Shown here: positions 1-6,346 of the stretch, in pieces
Layout of the letters: the number at the start of each line of letters is the position of its first letter
Position numbering within the stretch: the stretch's first letter is position 1
NCBI GenBank assembly: GCA_030656435.1
Contig: JAUSOA010000194.1
Location: 1-23,872 of the forward strand
From: Acholeplasmataceae bacterium
GTDB lineage: Bacteria > Bacillota_I > Bacilli_A > Acholeplasmatales > Acholeplasmataceae
Direction: 5' to 3'
Length of the DNA: 23,872 bases
Program-made: the position numbers and the translations under genes
Notes under the pieces: generated by a model
What the model saw: the letters and a program-made list of their open reading frames with translations, nothing else
What the model was told of the DNA's origin: nothing
Database searches by the model: none

Positions 1-531
1 AAGAGTATGAGTTTATCAGATGGCGATAAATTAGAAGCGTGTTTATATGTCAATCCTAGTGATGAGTTTATTATTTTGACTAACCGTGGACATGTGATCA
101 AGGATGTTGTCGAAGAGCTACCACTATATAATAGAAATCGCCGTGGTATCTTAATTATTGAGCATCAAAAAGCCAATCCACATCTAGCAGTATCAGCATC
201 TAGACTTTCTCGTGCTCAAACTAAAGAAAATGTAGGAGTTCGAATTGTTACCGATAAATCCTCTTTACTCTTAACAGTAGGAGACTTAAAATATAGCGGG
301 AATAAATTTGGTAAAAAGCTCTTTGATGAAGAAGCGCTTGGCAAGGGCCATTCGATTGAAATATTTATGGCAGAAGCAGATACCTATGAAGAAAAGAAAG
401 AAAAGAAAATCTCTTCAAAAAATCCGATTCAACCACCGAGTACAATCGATATCCTAAAGGAAGAAATAATAGAAGTGAATGATAAAAAAATACATTTGAA
501 TAGACTTGATCTATTCGATGAAGATGAGTAG
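1..531 (+). CDS. parC: DNA topoisomerase IV subunit A, C-terminal part (5' end outside window)
   Basis: The frame is open from the first base, so the gene begins upstream. About 176 residues are visible. They look like the beta-pinwheel C-terminal domain of a type IIA topoisomerase A subunit: repeated blades of the form 'L.DGDKL...EFIILTNRGHVIK', then 'LLLTVGDLKYSGNKFGKKLF'. No GyrA-box (QRRGGKG-like) is seen, which favours ParC over GyrA, but the catalytic Tyr region is not in the window, so GyrA is not excluded. ParC with ParE decatenates daughter chromosomes. The tail after residue 125 is charged and ends RLDLF-DEDE, close to the sliding-clamp-binding pentamer QL[SD]LF. The next gene starts 9 bp downstream and its ribosome binding site (AGGAG, 530-534) overlaps this stop codon, so the two are probably co-transcribed. 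Confidence 0.68.
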   Translation, partial: KSMSLSDGDKLEACLYVNPSDEFIILTNRGHVIKDVVEELPLYNRNRRGILIIEHQKANPHLAVSASRLSRAQTKENVGVRIVTDKSSLLLTVGDLKYSGNKFGKKLFDEEALGKGHSIEIFMAEADTYEEKKEKKISSKNPIQPPSTIDILKEEIIEVNDKKIHLNRLDLFDEDE

Positions 532-540
532 GAGAAAAAA

Positions 541-2181
541 ATGAAACTTTCAGTCCAAAACAATACCTATACTTATGAAAATGCAGTTAGCTTATCCGAT
601 GTCGCAAAAAAATCAAATGCTAAAGATTATTTAGCAGCAACCGTCAATGGAAGATTAAGAGAGCTTTCCTTTATTGTTACTAAGGATGCTGAAGTTGAAT
701 TTCTAAGCTATAACAATCCTGACGCGATTCGTATTTATGAATCTACATTGCGTTATGTCATCGCGATGGCTGTCAAAAATCTTTATCCTGAAGCAAAGCT
801 AAGATTTAATTATTCGATTTCACGCTCGATACTAGCTGTCATGGATGAGTTTAAGGGAACCCTTGATGTAGCAACTGTAGAAAATATAAAAAATGAAGTT
901 GCTAGACTAATTGCTGCTGACTTAAAGATTACAAGAAAGCGTGTTTCTATTGGTGAAGCTACGAAACTCTATACTGAGCTTGGTATGATTGAAAAAGTGG
1001 CTATTTTAAAATATAGAGAAGAAGATTATGTCAATTTATACCAATGTGAAAAATATATCAACTATATGTTTGGATATATGCTTCCTTCAACAGGATTTTT
1101 AAAAAATTATACTTTATTTTTATATCACCCAGGCTTTATCATTCAATACCCAAGAGCAGAATATAATGGAGAAATCCCACAATTTAAGGATGAACCTCGA
1201 TTTGGTTTAGCGCTTAAGGAAGCCGCAAAATGGGGTAGAATTATTCAAGGAAATACGATTCCAAAGATTAATGAATACGCTAAGGATTACCAATCTGCTG
1301 TTGACTTTGTCAATATGTGTGAAACGAAGCATAATCACCAGTTAAGTGAACTTGGTGATTTAATTCAATCCAATATGGATAACATTCGCTTAATCGCGAT
1401 TGCTGGTCCATCATCTTCTGGTAAAACAACATTTTCAAATCGTTTACGCGTTGAATTAATGACTAGAGGCTACAAACCAGTCATGATCTCCATTGATGAT
1501 TACTATAATCCAAAGCATTTAGCTCCAAGAAATGATGATGGTTCTCCAGATTTAGAGCATGTAGATGCACTCGATGTCGAACTCTTTAATCATGACATGT
1601 CTAAGCTAGTTCAAGGACAAAGAGTCACTTTACCACGCTTTAATTTTAAGACAGGAACTAGAGAACAGGGAAGATCAGTTTCTCTGACTGAAGATACCCC
1701 AATCATTATTGAAGGTATACATGCCTTAAATGAAAAACTTACACGAAGTATTCCAAAGCATCAAAAATTCAATATTTATATCGCCCCACAAACACAGCTT
1801 CATATTGATGATCATAACCCAATTAGCATCACTGAATTAAGACTTCTCAGAAGAATAGTTAGAGATCAAAAATATCGAAATTCATCAGCAATTGATACGA
1901 TGGATATGTGGCCAAGCGTTAGAAGAGGCGAATTTAAATGGATTTATCCGACTCAAAAGGAAGCAAACTATGTCTTTAATTCGGAATTGACCTATGAATT
2001 TGCTGTTTTGAAAAAGCATGCCGTCACACAGCTTCTAGCCATTCCAAGAGACAACAGACACTACATCACAGCAAACCGTCTATTAAAATTCTTAAAATAC
2101 TTTTCAAATATCGATGACGATATCGTCCCATGCAATTCACTCTTAAGAGAATTTATCGGAGGCTCTAGCTTCCATCACTAA
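541..2181 (+). CDS. TGS-domain uridine kinase-like nucleoside kinase
   Basis: This is a 546-residue protein of the long 'uridine kinase' family. The first ~65 residues form a TGS-like ubiquitin fold as in threonyl-tRNA synthetase. They are followed by a ThrRS-like second domain ('YESTLRYVIAMAV') to about residue 220. The C-terminal half is a P-loop kinase: Walker A GPSSSGKTT at 289-297 (Lys295), then 'ISIDDYY' (the Asp region that contacts nucleoside in uridine kinases) and 'IIIEGIHALN'. The family is thought to phosphorylate uridine/cytidine, but the role of the TGS half is not established. The start ATG has AGGAG 6 bp upstream. It sits between parC and a winged-helix protein with short gaps (9 and 15 bp), so the three probably share a transcript. 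All key motifs are intact and the length is normal for the family. Confidence 0.8.
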   Translation: MKLSVQNNTYTYENAVSLSDVAKKSNAKDYLAATVNGRLRELSFIVTKDAEVEFLSYNNPDAIRIYESTLRYVIAMAVKNLYPEAKLRFNYSISRSILAVMDEFKGTLDVATVENIKNEVARLIAADLKITRKRVSIGEATKLYTELGMIEKVAILKYREEDYVNLYQCEKYINYMFGYMLPSTGFLKNYTLFLYHPGFIIQYPRAEYNGEIPQFKDEPRFGLALKEAAKWGRIIQGNTIPKINEYAKDYQSAVDFVNMCETKHNHQLSELGDLIQSNMDNIRLIAIAGPSSSGKTTFSNRLRVELMTRGYKPVMISIDDYYNPKHLAPRNDDGSPDLEHVDALDVELFNHDMSKLVQGQRVTLPRFNFKTGTREQGRSVSLTEDTPIIIEGIHALNEKLTRSIPKHQKFNIYIAPQTQLHIDDHNPISITELRLLRRIVRDQKYRNSSAIDTMDMWPSVRRGEFKWIYPTQKEANYVFNSELTYEFAVLKKHAVTQLLAIPRDNRHYITANRLLKFLKYFSNIDDDIVPCNSLLREFIGGSSFHH

Positions 2182-2196
2182 AAAGGGGTTGACAAT

Positions 2197-3249
2197 ATGA
2201 ATGCACTAGCTAATATGGACCGGATTCAAATCAATAAAGAAATGATGATGCTATTACTGTCACTTTATGAATCCAAGGGAAAATCCTTTTACTATGATGA
2301 TCTTTTCAATCGTGATTTATCAGCCTTTGAGAAGAAAACAATGGAAGGAAACCTAATTTCGATTGCTAAATATTTGGATTTAAAGATGACAGATGCAAGA
2401 ATCAAGCTTTTCGCTAAAAAACCGATGAGTCCAAAGAATAAGGATGAATTTTTACTTTCAAATATTAAAGCATCTCTAAATCAACTCCAAAAACGTCCTG
2501 AGGATTTCGAATTATTAGTTAACGAAGTCGGCAATTTAATCAAGCTACTTTCTAAAAATGTCGATCCGATTCAATTCAATACCTATGATCTTCAAGAGGA
2601 AGGGATGCTTAAGTCGAAAAAGCATTCGAAAAAAGATGATTTAGAGAAATTAATGCATCTTTTTGAAAAGAATTTAAAATCTAAGAAGTATGAGCTTACA
2701 CAACTCATTTCTAATTTCTATATCGACTTTTTAAATATGAATATTTTATCGAAGCATTCAGATCTTGTTGGCCTAATTCTTTTATACGCATTGCTTGCTA
2801 AGGATTTTTCAGTCTTTAAATATGTGAGCTTCTTCAAGTATTTCTTAAAGGAAAAGGATGGCTGGAAGAGTGGAATTATTACAGCAAACTATTATTGGTC
2901 ATCTGGATATGCTCAAACAGAAATGATTTCTAGAATTTTACTCAATTTGCTAATTCATGCCTATGAAGAGGTCGATGATATGGCTCATGAGTATGTCTTC
3001 GAACGTGAACTGAATAAATCCAATAACATTGAAAATAGTATTTTAAAACTAGAAGAAATATTTTCTAAGGAAGATTTAAGAAAAAGACATCCAAATGTCA
3101 GTGATGCAACTATCGATAGAACATTAAAGAGATTAAAGGATGAAGATAAAATTAGACCTTTAGGTAAGGGTAGAAGCTCCAAATGGCAACGCATTGTTTC
3201 AGGCAATAAGAAGTTTGGTGTGGAACAACTTTCCCTCTTTGGCGATTAA
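2197..3249 (+). CDS. Hypothetical winged-helix protein with C-terminal clamp-like motif
   Basis: The protein is 350 residues; I do not recognise a named family. The N-terminal ~140 residues are mixed and lysine-rich. Residues ~150-265 are alpha-helical and hydrophobic in places ('LVGLILLYALLAKDFSVFKYVSFFKYFLK') and look soluble rather than membrane-spanning. Residues ~285-335 resemble a winged helix: 'LRKRHPNVSDATIDRTLKRLKDEDKIRPLGKGRSSKWQ' reads as recognition helix plus wing, as in the C-terminal domain of many Fic-family proteins; the Fic motif HPFxxGNG itself is absent. The last residues contain Q344-L-S-L-F348, an exact match to the bacterial beta-clamp-binding consensus QL[SD]LF. The start ATG follows AAAAGGGG (2181-2188) at 8 bp. 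A DNA-binding protein that touches the replication clamp is an inference. A short terminator overlaps the stop codon. Confidence 0.75.
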   Translation: MNALANMDRIQINKEMMMLLLSLYESKGKSFYYDDLFNRDLSAFEKKTMEGNLISIAKYLDLKMTDARIKLFAKKPMSPKNKDEFLLSNIKASLNQLQKRPEDFELLVNEVGNLIKLLSKNVDPIQFNTYDLQEEGMLKSKKHSKKDDLEKLMHLFEKNLKSKKYELTQLISNFYIDFLNMNILSKHSDLVGLILLYALLAKDFSVFKYVSFFKYFLKEKDGWKSGIITANYYWSSGYAQTEMISRILLNLLIHAYEEVDDMAHEYVFERELNKSNNIENSILKLEEIFSKEDLRKRHPNVSDATIDRTLKRLKDEDKIRPLGKGRSSKWQRIVSGNKKFGVEQLSLFGD

Positions 3250-3266
3250 GGGCACTGCCCTTTTTT
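3248..3266 (+). terminator. Short intrinsic terminator overlapping the stop codon
   Basis: AAGGGC-ACT-GCCCTT (3248-3262) forms a 6-bp hairpin with a 3-nt loop, followed by four more T. It starts inside the TAA stop of the winged-helix gene and would end the parC-kinase-winged-helix transcript. Confidence 0.65.
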
Positions 3267-3310
3267 GTTAATTAAATGCATTAATTTAAGCTTTAAGGGA
3301 AACCCTAAGG

Positions 3311-3316
3311 TATAAT
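3311..3316 (+). promoter_or_regulatory. Candidate -10 element for tsf
   Basis: A perfect TATAAT lies 23 bp before the tsf start codon and just downstream of a terminator. No good -35 is visible at 16-18 bp (TTTAAG at 3285-3290 is 20 bp away). The element also argues against the upstream ATG at 3315, which lies inside it. Confidence 0.45.
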
Positions 3317-3338
3317 GAACTCGGTCAGGAGGATTTAT

Positions 3339-4190
3339 ATGACATTAGATTTAATTAAAAAATTAAGAGAAGAGACTCAATCTGGTATTTTAGAGTGCAA
3401 AAAGGCTTTGCAAGATGCCAATGGTAATTACGAAGAAGCCTTAAAGATTTTAAAGAATACATTTGTTGCTCATGATGGAAACAAAAGAGTCGCATCGAAG
3501 GGCTTATGTAATGTTTTTGTGGATCAAAATCAAGCGATACTTTATGAAATCAACGCAGAAACAGATTTTGTATCAAAAAACGAAAATTTCATTCACTTAG
3601 TTCAATCGTTAGCAAGTCCACTCCTTGCGTCAAATGCTACCAATCCAGTGGATGCTAAGAAGATTTTGATTGGTGAAAAAACAGTTGATGAAATGATTTC
3701 TCAAACATCTTCTATAATTAAAGAAAACGCCTATTTAAGACGTTTTTACCGTGTTGTAAAAGAAGATTCCTACGGATTTGGAACCTATATCCACAATCAA
3801 GGAAAAGTCGTTACACTCGTTATTTTGAATAAGGATTTACCCATTTTAGCAAGAGATTTAGCAATGCAGGTTGCAGCAAATAGTCCTTCATACCTAGATA
3901 CCAAATATATCGATTTAGACACCATGAATTACGAACGTTTTATGTATGAAAAAAATCATGGGGAAGTAAATGATGAACTCTTTCATAGACATCTAGAAGA
4001 TATTTCTCTCACAACGCAAGCATGGGTAAAAAATCCAGATCTAAAAGTCTATGAGATCCTTAATGAACAAGGAGTAGAAATCATTGATTTTTTCAGATTT
4101 GAGTTAGGCCAAGGTATCGATAGCAAGCTGAGCTGTCGATTAGATATTCCTTGCGACGGTTCAAAGATTACAGTAACACCGATTTATTAA
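3339..4190 (+). CDS. tsf: Translation elongation factor Ts
   Basis: EF-Ts is the nucleotide exchange factor of EF-Tu. The start at 3339 (MTLDLIKKL) is chosen because AGGAGGA lies at 3327-3333; it gives 283 residues, normal for the family. The N-terminal UBA-like helix motif ('LIKKLREETQSGILECKKALQDANGNYEEALKIL'), the TDFV signature with 'SKNENF', and the C-terminal 'DLAMQVAANSPSYL' are all present. The sequence is fairly divergent: the usual 'LLEQPFVKD' segment reads 'LTTQAWVKN'. In most bacteria tsf follows rpsB, but here it stands alone between a terminator and a membrane-protein gene, so it is either a relocated single copy or a second paralogue. That cannot be decided from this window. 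Confidence 0.88.
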   Translation: MTLDLIKKLREETQSGILECKKALQDANGNYEEALKILKNTFVAHDGNKRVASKGLCNVFVDQNQAILYEINAETDFVSKNENFIHLVQSLASPLLASNATNPVDAKKILIGEKTVDEMISQTSSIIKENAYLRRFYRVVKEDSYGFGTYIHNQGKVVTLVILNKDLPILARDLAMQVAANSPSYLDTKYIDLDTMNYERFMYEKNHGEVNDELFHRHLEDISLTTQAWVKNPDLKVYEILNEQGVEIIDFFRFELGQGIDSKLSCRLDIPCDGSKITVTPIY

Positions 4191-4222
4191 GCAAAATTTC
4201 GTAGTTTAAAGGATAATCAGTA

Positions 4223-4228
4223 TATAAT
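4223..4228 (+). promoter_or_regulatory. Candidate -10 element for the DUF2892-like gene
   Basis: TATAAT in the 62-bp gap after tsf, 24 bp before the ATG at 4253. There is no convincing -35; tsf read-through is an alternative. Confidence 0.35.
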
Positions 4229-4252
4229 TGAATTGGAAAAGGGGTATTGAAA

Positions 4253-4474
4253 ATGAAGGTAAAAAAGAATGTTGGTAAGGTTGATCAGATTGTAAGATAT
4301 TTTCTCGCAGTGGTATTTCTAGTATTGACTTTTCAAGTTAGTTATTGGTTTTTCATTGGTGCTGTGGTTATGATGATGACAGCGTATTTCAGCTTTTGTG
4401 GATTATATAAGCTCTTTGGAATCAATACCTGCAAGATCGATTATAGTAAAGTAGAAGACGAAGACCTAGAATAG
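4253..4474 (+). CDS. Small DUF2892/YgaP-like membrane protein
   Basis: This is a 73-residue protein of the DUF2892 type, the two-helix membrane domain also found at the C-terminus of YgaP rhodaneses. The pattern is 'NVGKVDQIVRYFLAVVFLVLTF', a short loop, then 'WFFIGAVVMMMTAYFSFCGLYKLFGINTC'. Both helices and the conserved Cys-x3-Lys-x3-Gly-x3-Cys region ('CGLYKLFGINTC') are intact. The function of stand-alone members is not established; the two cysteines suggest sulfur or thiol chemistry (inference). ATG 4253 is preferred over the TTG at 4247 because AAAAGGGG (4237-4244) is 8 bp from the ATG. It is monocistronic, ending in a strong terminator that overlaps its stop. Confidence 0.75.
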   Translation: MKVKKNVGKVDQIVRYFLAVVFLVLTFQVSYWFFIGAVVMMMTAYFSFCGLYKLFGINTCKIDYSKVEDEDLE

Positions 4475-4494
4475 ACCTGAAAAGGTCTTTTTTT
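4473..4494 (+). terminator. Intrinsic terminator with GAAA tetraloop
   Basis: AGACCT-GAAA-AGGTCT (4473-4488) followed by six further T. The stem begins in the stop codon of the DUF2892-like gene. Confidence 0.85.
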
Positions 4495-4495
4495 A

Positions 4496-4524
4496 TTGAC
4501 CAATTGCTTCAAAGGATTTATAAT
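4496..4524 (+). promoter_or_regulatory. Near-consensus sigma-A promoter
   Basis: TTGACC (4496-4501), 17-bp spacer, TATAAT (4519-4524). It starts immediately after the previous terminator. Transcription should begin near 4531, so the start of the next gene must lie downstream of the TTG at 4496. Confidence 0.85.
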
Positions 4525-4564
4525 GAGTGTAACTGATTTTCATAATATAGGGGGATTTTTTATA

Positions 4565-5182
4565 ATGAATGAAAGTAAATGGTCGTTTTTTCGAATTTCA
4601 ATGGTTGTTTTGTCTTCTTTATTTATACTTGCTAGAATTTCAACGATTCAATTCATGGTTCAATATTTAGGTATGCCCGTTTTGCAACAATTACTATTAC
4701 CGTTATTGATTGAGATTCTACTACTATTCCTTTTGATTTTTGCTCCAAGTAAGTATCGCTTTTTAGCAATCATACCTTTACTATACTTTGTTGTAATCAA
4801 TTTAGTTCGAATGATAGGTTTTATCGATGCTCATATTTCTGTACCATCAATATTTGTTTTTCAATATATAGCAAGTAGTTTATTGATTATCATAGCCTAT
4901 CTATCATTTTCAATCATTTTATTACCATTCTTTAATTACAAGAAAAAATACGCGATTTTTTTTGGATTATTTCTAATTCCAGCATTGATTTTATATATGA
5001 TTACTGTGATCATGAATATGGGCAATATGTTTAACCAAAATCCTTTTCTATTTATTTACAGAAGTGTCTTAATTAACTTCGTTGCTAGTACTACGATTTA
5101 TTTAGTTTTTACATTATATATCCTAGAGCATTCTAAAAAAAGACAGGTCAATGACCAATCCTTGGTGGAAAACCGGTTTTAA
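4565..5182 (+). CDS. Hypothetical six-helix membrane protein
   Basis: The protein is 205 residues with about six hydrophobic segments (roughly residues 7-27, 33-58, 63-86, 92-120, 127-150, 160-185) and a short basic C-terminus (KKRQ). I do not recognise the family. ATG 4565 is chosen because AGGGGG lies at 4549-4554 and because a near-consensus promoter at 4496-4524 places the transcript start near 4531; earlier in-frame starts would be in the promoter. It forms a single-gene unit ending at a hairpin shared with the convergent TetR gene. A lipid-, ion- or stress-related membrane role is possible, but nothing in the sequence says which. Confidence 0.7.
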   Translation: MNESKWSFFRISMVVLSSLFILARISTIQFMVQYLGMPVLQQLLLPLLIEILLLFLLIFAPSKYRFLAIIPLLYFVVINLVRMIGFIDAHISVPSIFVFQYIASSLLIIIAYLSFSIILLPFFNYKKKYAIFFGLFLIPALILYMITVIMNMGNMFNQNPFLFIYRSVLINFVASTTIYLVFTLYILEHSKKRQVNDQSLVENRF

Positions 5183-5201
5183 TTATTGAATGCATAAAAA
5201 T

Positions 5202-5231
5202 AAAATAAAGCTTAAAATGAGCTTTATTTTT
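5202..5231. terminator. Bidirectional terminator between convergent genes
   Basis: AAAATAAAGCT (5202-5212) pairs fully with AGCTTTATTTT (5220-5230) across a 7-nt loop. There are A/T runs on both flanks, so it can act for the membrane-protein gene (+) and the TetR gene (-), whose last codons it overlaps. Confidence 0.75.
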
Positions 5232-5835
5232 CGTTAAACATTCCGGTTTTCAATACCTTCATTACATTATCGGTAATTCTATCTAAATCTAGATCAGTTA
5301 ATGTATCTCTAAATAATACTTGTAAACCAACGAAGTTTGAAATACCCATCAACATGTAAGATAGAGTCTCTAAATCAACATCATCTCTAACCTCACCATG
5401 ACCAACAGCTAAATTCAACTGTCTTACATAGTCATGGCTAAACGTTTGATAGTATTCCTTGAATAGCTCCTTATCAGCAAACATAGATTCCCAAATGATT
5501 CGATAGGCTAGAGGATCCTGCCATGCAAATTTCAAGAAAGAGCGTAAACCGAGCCTTTCTTTTTCATAACGCGTATGTGCATCATGAATACCCTCAGAGA
5601 TAGCTTTTCGAATTGATTTTCTATATTTAGCTAATAAGTATGAGTATAGTGCAAACTTATCATCAAAGTAGAGGTAAAAAGTACCTGTTGCTATTCCCGC
5701 TTTATTAATGATTTCATTGATAGAAGTTGCTTGATATCCATTCTTAGAAAACAACTTTTTTGCTGTCTCTAAAATATGGTCGAACGTTTTTTGTCCGTCC
5801 TTACGCTTTGGTAGACGGTAATTGACTTGATCCAT
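5224..5835 (-). CDS. TetR/AcrR-family transcriptional regulator
   Basis: A one-component repressor of 203 residues. The N-terminal HTH is clear: 'ILETAKKLFSKNGYQATSINEIINKAGIATGTFYLYFDDKFALYSYLL'. The ligand domain ends with the 'YMLMGISNFVGLQVLF' helix seen in many TetR-type regulators of fatty-acid or acyl-CoA metabolism. ATG 5835 is preferred over the TTG at 5847 because GGTGAT (matching the 3' part of the Shine-Dalgarno complement) is 4 bp upstream of it. It is divergent from the thiolase-ABC operon. Two near-identical inverted operators lie in the gap: one over its own -35 region, one just after the operon promoter. It probably represses itself and the operon until an inducer binds. An acyl-CoA or hydroxy-acid inducer is inferred from context only. 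Confidence 0.88.
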   Translation of the reverse strand: MDQVNYRLPKRKDGQKTFDHILETAKKLFSKNGYQATSINEIINKAGIATGTFYLYFDDKFALYSYLLAKYRKSIRKAISEGIHDAHTRYEKERLGLRSFLKFAWQDPLAYRIIWESMFADKELFKEYYQTFSHDYVRQLNLAVGHGEVRDDVDLETLSYMLMGISNFVGLQVLFRDTLTDLDLDRITDNVMKVLKTGMFNEK

Positions 5836-5901
5836 TGTATCACCCAATATAAGTGTAACCTAAAAAAAATAAAAAAACAATCAAAAAAAATGAACGCCCC
5901 C

Positions 5902-5930
5902 TTGACAAGCAATAATAAGTAGATTATTAT
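5902..5930 (+). promoter_or_regulatory. Near-consensus rightward promoter upstream of O1
   Basis: TTGACA (5902-5907), 17-bp spacer, TATTAT (5925-5930). It points away from tetR, and operator O1 begins where transcription would start (about 5937). The only thing downstream before a terminator is a non-coding stretch of about 190 nt. Confidence 0.6.
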
Positions 5931-5954
5931 ATAGTTAATGTGAACATTTATTCA
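5926..5954 (-). promoter_or_regulatory. Candidate tetR promoter
   Basis: On the - strand, TATAAT (5931-5926) with TGAATA (5954-5949, 4/6 to TTGACA) 17 bp upstream. The -35 and spacer lie inside operator O1, which implies autorepression. Confidence 0.55.
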
Positions 5955-5957
5955 TAT
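5937..5957 (-). promoter_or_regulatory. Operator O1 (putative TetR-family binding site)
   Basis: Read on the - strand it is ATATGAATAA-ATG-TTCACATT, 19/21 identical to O2 in opposite orientation. The core TGAACA-TT-TATTCA (5941-5954) is an inverted repeat with one mismatch. It covers the -35/spacer of the tetR promoter and the start point of the rightward promoter at 5902-5930. Confidence 0.7.
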
Positions 5958-6100
5958 TCATTTATTTCTTTCCTTTTCTTATCGAACATATTGAGAACTG
6001 GCGATTTTGATCTATAAATGCTCAAACCGGTTCAATACTTTTCATAAAGATTAACTCCCAAATTACCTTTTGAAAAGAATATGAAATGTTTACAAAACAG

Positions 6101-6129
6101 AAAAAGAGCGACTCTTCTCGCTTTTTTTT
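6101..6129. terminator. Intrinsic terminator inside the regulatory region
   Basis: AAAAAGAGCGA (6101-6111), loop CTCTTC, TCGCTTTTTTT (6118-6128): 11 bp with one G-U, then T. The opposite strand also gives a hairpin followed by CTCTTTTT, so it could work both ways. It separates the upstream rightward promoter from P1. Confidence 0.65.
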
Positions 6130-6169
6130 GTAACCGCATTCATTTTGTATAGAAAAGGATTATATATCA

Positions 6170-6198
6170 TTGACAAAGCATATCGTATATGATAATAT
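6170..6198 (+). promoter_or_regulatory. Promoter P1 of the thiolase operon
   Basis: TTGACA (6170-6175), 17-bp spacer, TAATAT (6193-6198); GATAAT at 6191-6196 is an alternative -10. Operator O2 begins 9 bp after the -10, over the expected start point. Confidence 0.65.
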
Positions 6199-6207
6199 AA
6201 AAGCATA

Positions 6208-6228
6208 ATATGAATAAGTATTCACATT
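6208..6228 (+). promoter_or_regulatory. Operator O2 (putative TetR-family binding site)
   Basis: ATATGAATAA-GTA-TTCACATT. The core TGAATA-AG-TATTCA (6211-6224) is a perfect 6-bp inverted repeat with a 2-bp centre. The whole site is 19/21 identical to O1 on the other strand. It lies at the start point of P1, a classic repressor position. Confidence 0.75.
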
Positions 6229-6304
6229 AGAAATCTAAGATTATATGGCACAAATTACCTTAACAAAGGGATTTATCAGTTTTTTTGCTGTGTGATATCT
6301 TTTT

Positions 6305-6310
6305 TATAAT
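6305..6310 (+). promoter_or_regulatory. Candidate second -10 (P2) of the thiolase operon
   Basis: A perfect TATAAT 36 bp before the thiolase ATG. No good -35 is visible (T-rich 6281-6287). The cre-like site begins 6 bp downstream, over the expected start point. Confidence 0.35.
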
Positions 6311-6315
6311 AAAAT

Positions 6316-6329
6316 TGTAAACGCTTTTA
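6316..6329 (+). promoter_or_regulatory. cre-like catabolite repression site
   Basis: TGTAAACGCTTTTA matches the Bacillus CcpA box TGWNANCGNTNWCA at all but one fixed position (T for C). It lies in the thiolase leader, where bound CcpA would block initiation at P2 or act as a roadblock. This fits a locus for using a secondary carbon source. Confidence 0.45.
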
Positions 6330-6346
6330 GAAATGGAGATAATAAA

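Larger units (their letters stand above)
5937..6129 (+). ncRNA. Candidate small RNA between promoter 5902-5930 and terminator 6101-6129
   Basis: A predicted transcript of about 193 nt. It has a near-consensus promoter in front, an 11-bp terminator hairpin at the end, no credible ORF (longest ATG frame of 9-23 codons without a ribosome binding site), and an internal hairpin in which TTGA-ga-ACTGG (5991-6001) pairs with CCGGT-TCAA (6027-6035). Operator O1 covers its start, so it could be under the same TetR control. It matches no RNA family I know; it could instead be an attenuated leader of the downstream operon. Confidence 0.35.
5836..6346. other. Divergent regulatory region between tetR and the thiolase operon
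   Basis: A 510-bp gap without a credible protein gene. From left to right it holds a T-rich tetR leader (on the - strand), overlapping divergent promoters, operator O1, a possible small-RNA gene ending in a terminator at 6101-6129, promoter P1, operator O2, a second -10 (P2) and a cre-like site before the thiolase ribosome binding site (GGAG, 6335-6338). Confidence 0.75.

Noticed and set aside
5169..5180. Perfect palindrome AAAACCGGTTTT
   Set aside because: It lies inside the 3' end of a coding region; a shorter AACCGGTT at 6025-6032 is the only other copy noticed and is explained by a local hairpin. No pattern links them.
6229..6304. Riboswitch in the thiolase leader
   Set aside because: Only weak AT-rich pairings (for example TATCA/TGATA) are present; no known riboswitch or T-box consensus is seen.
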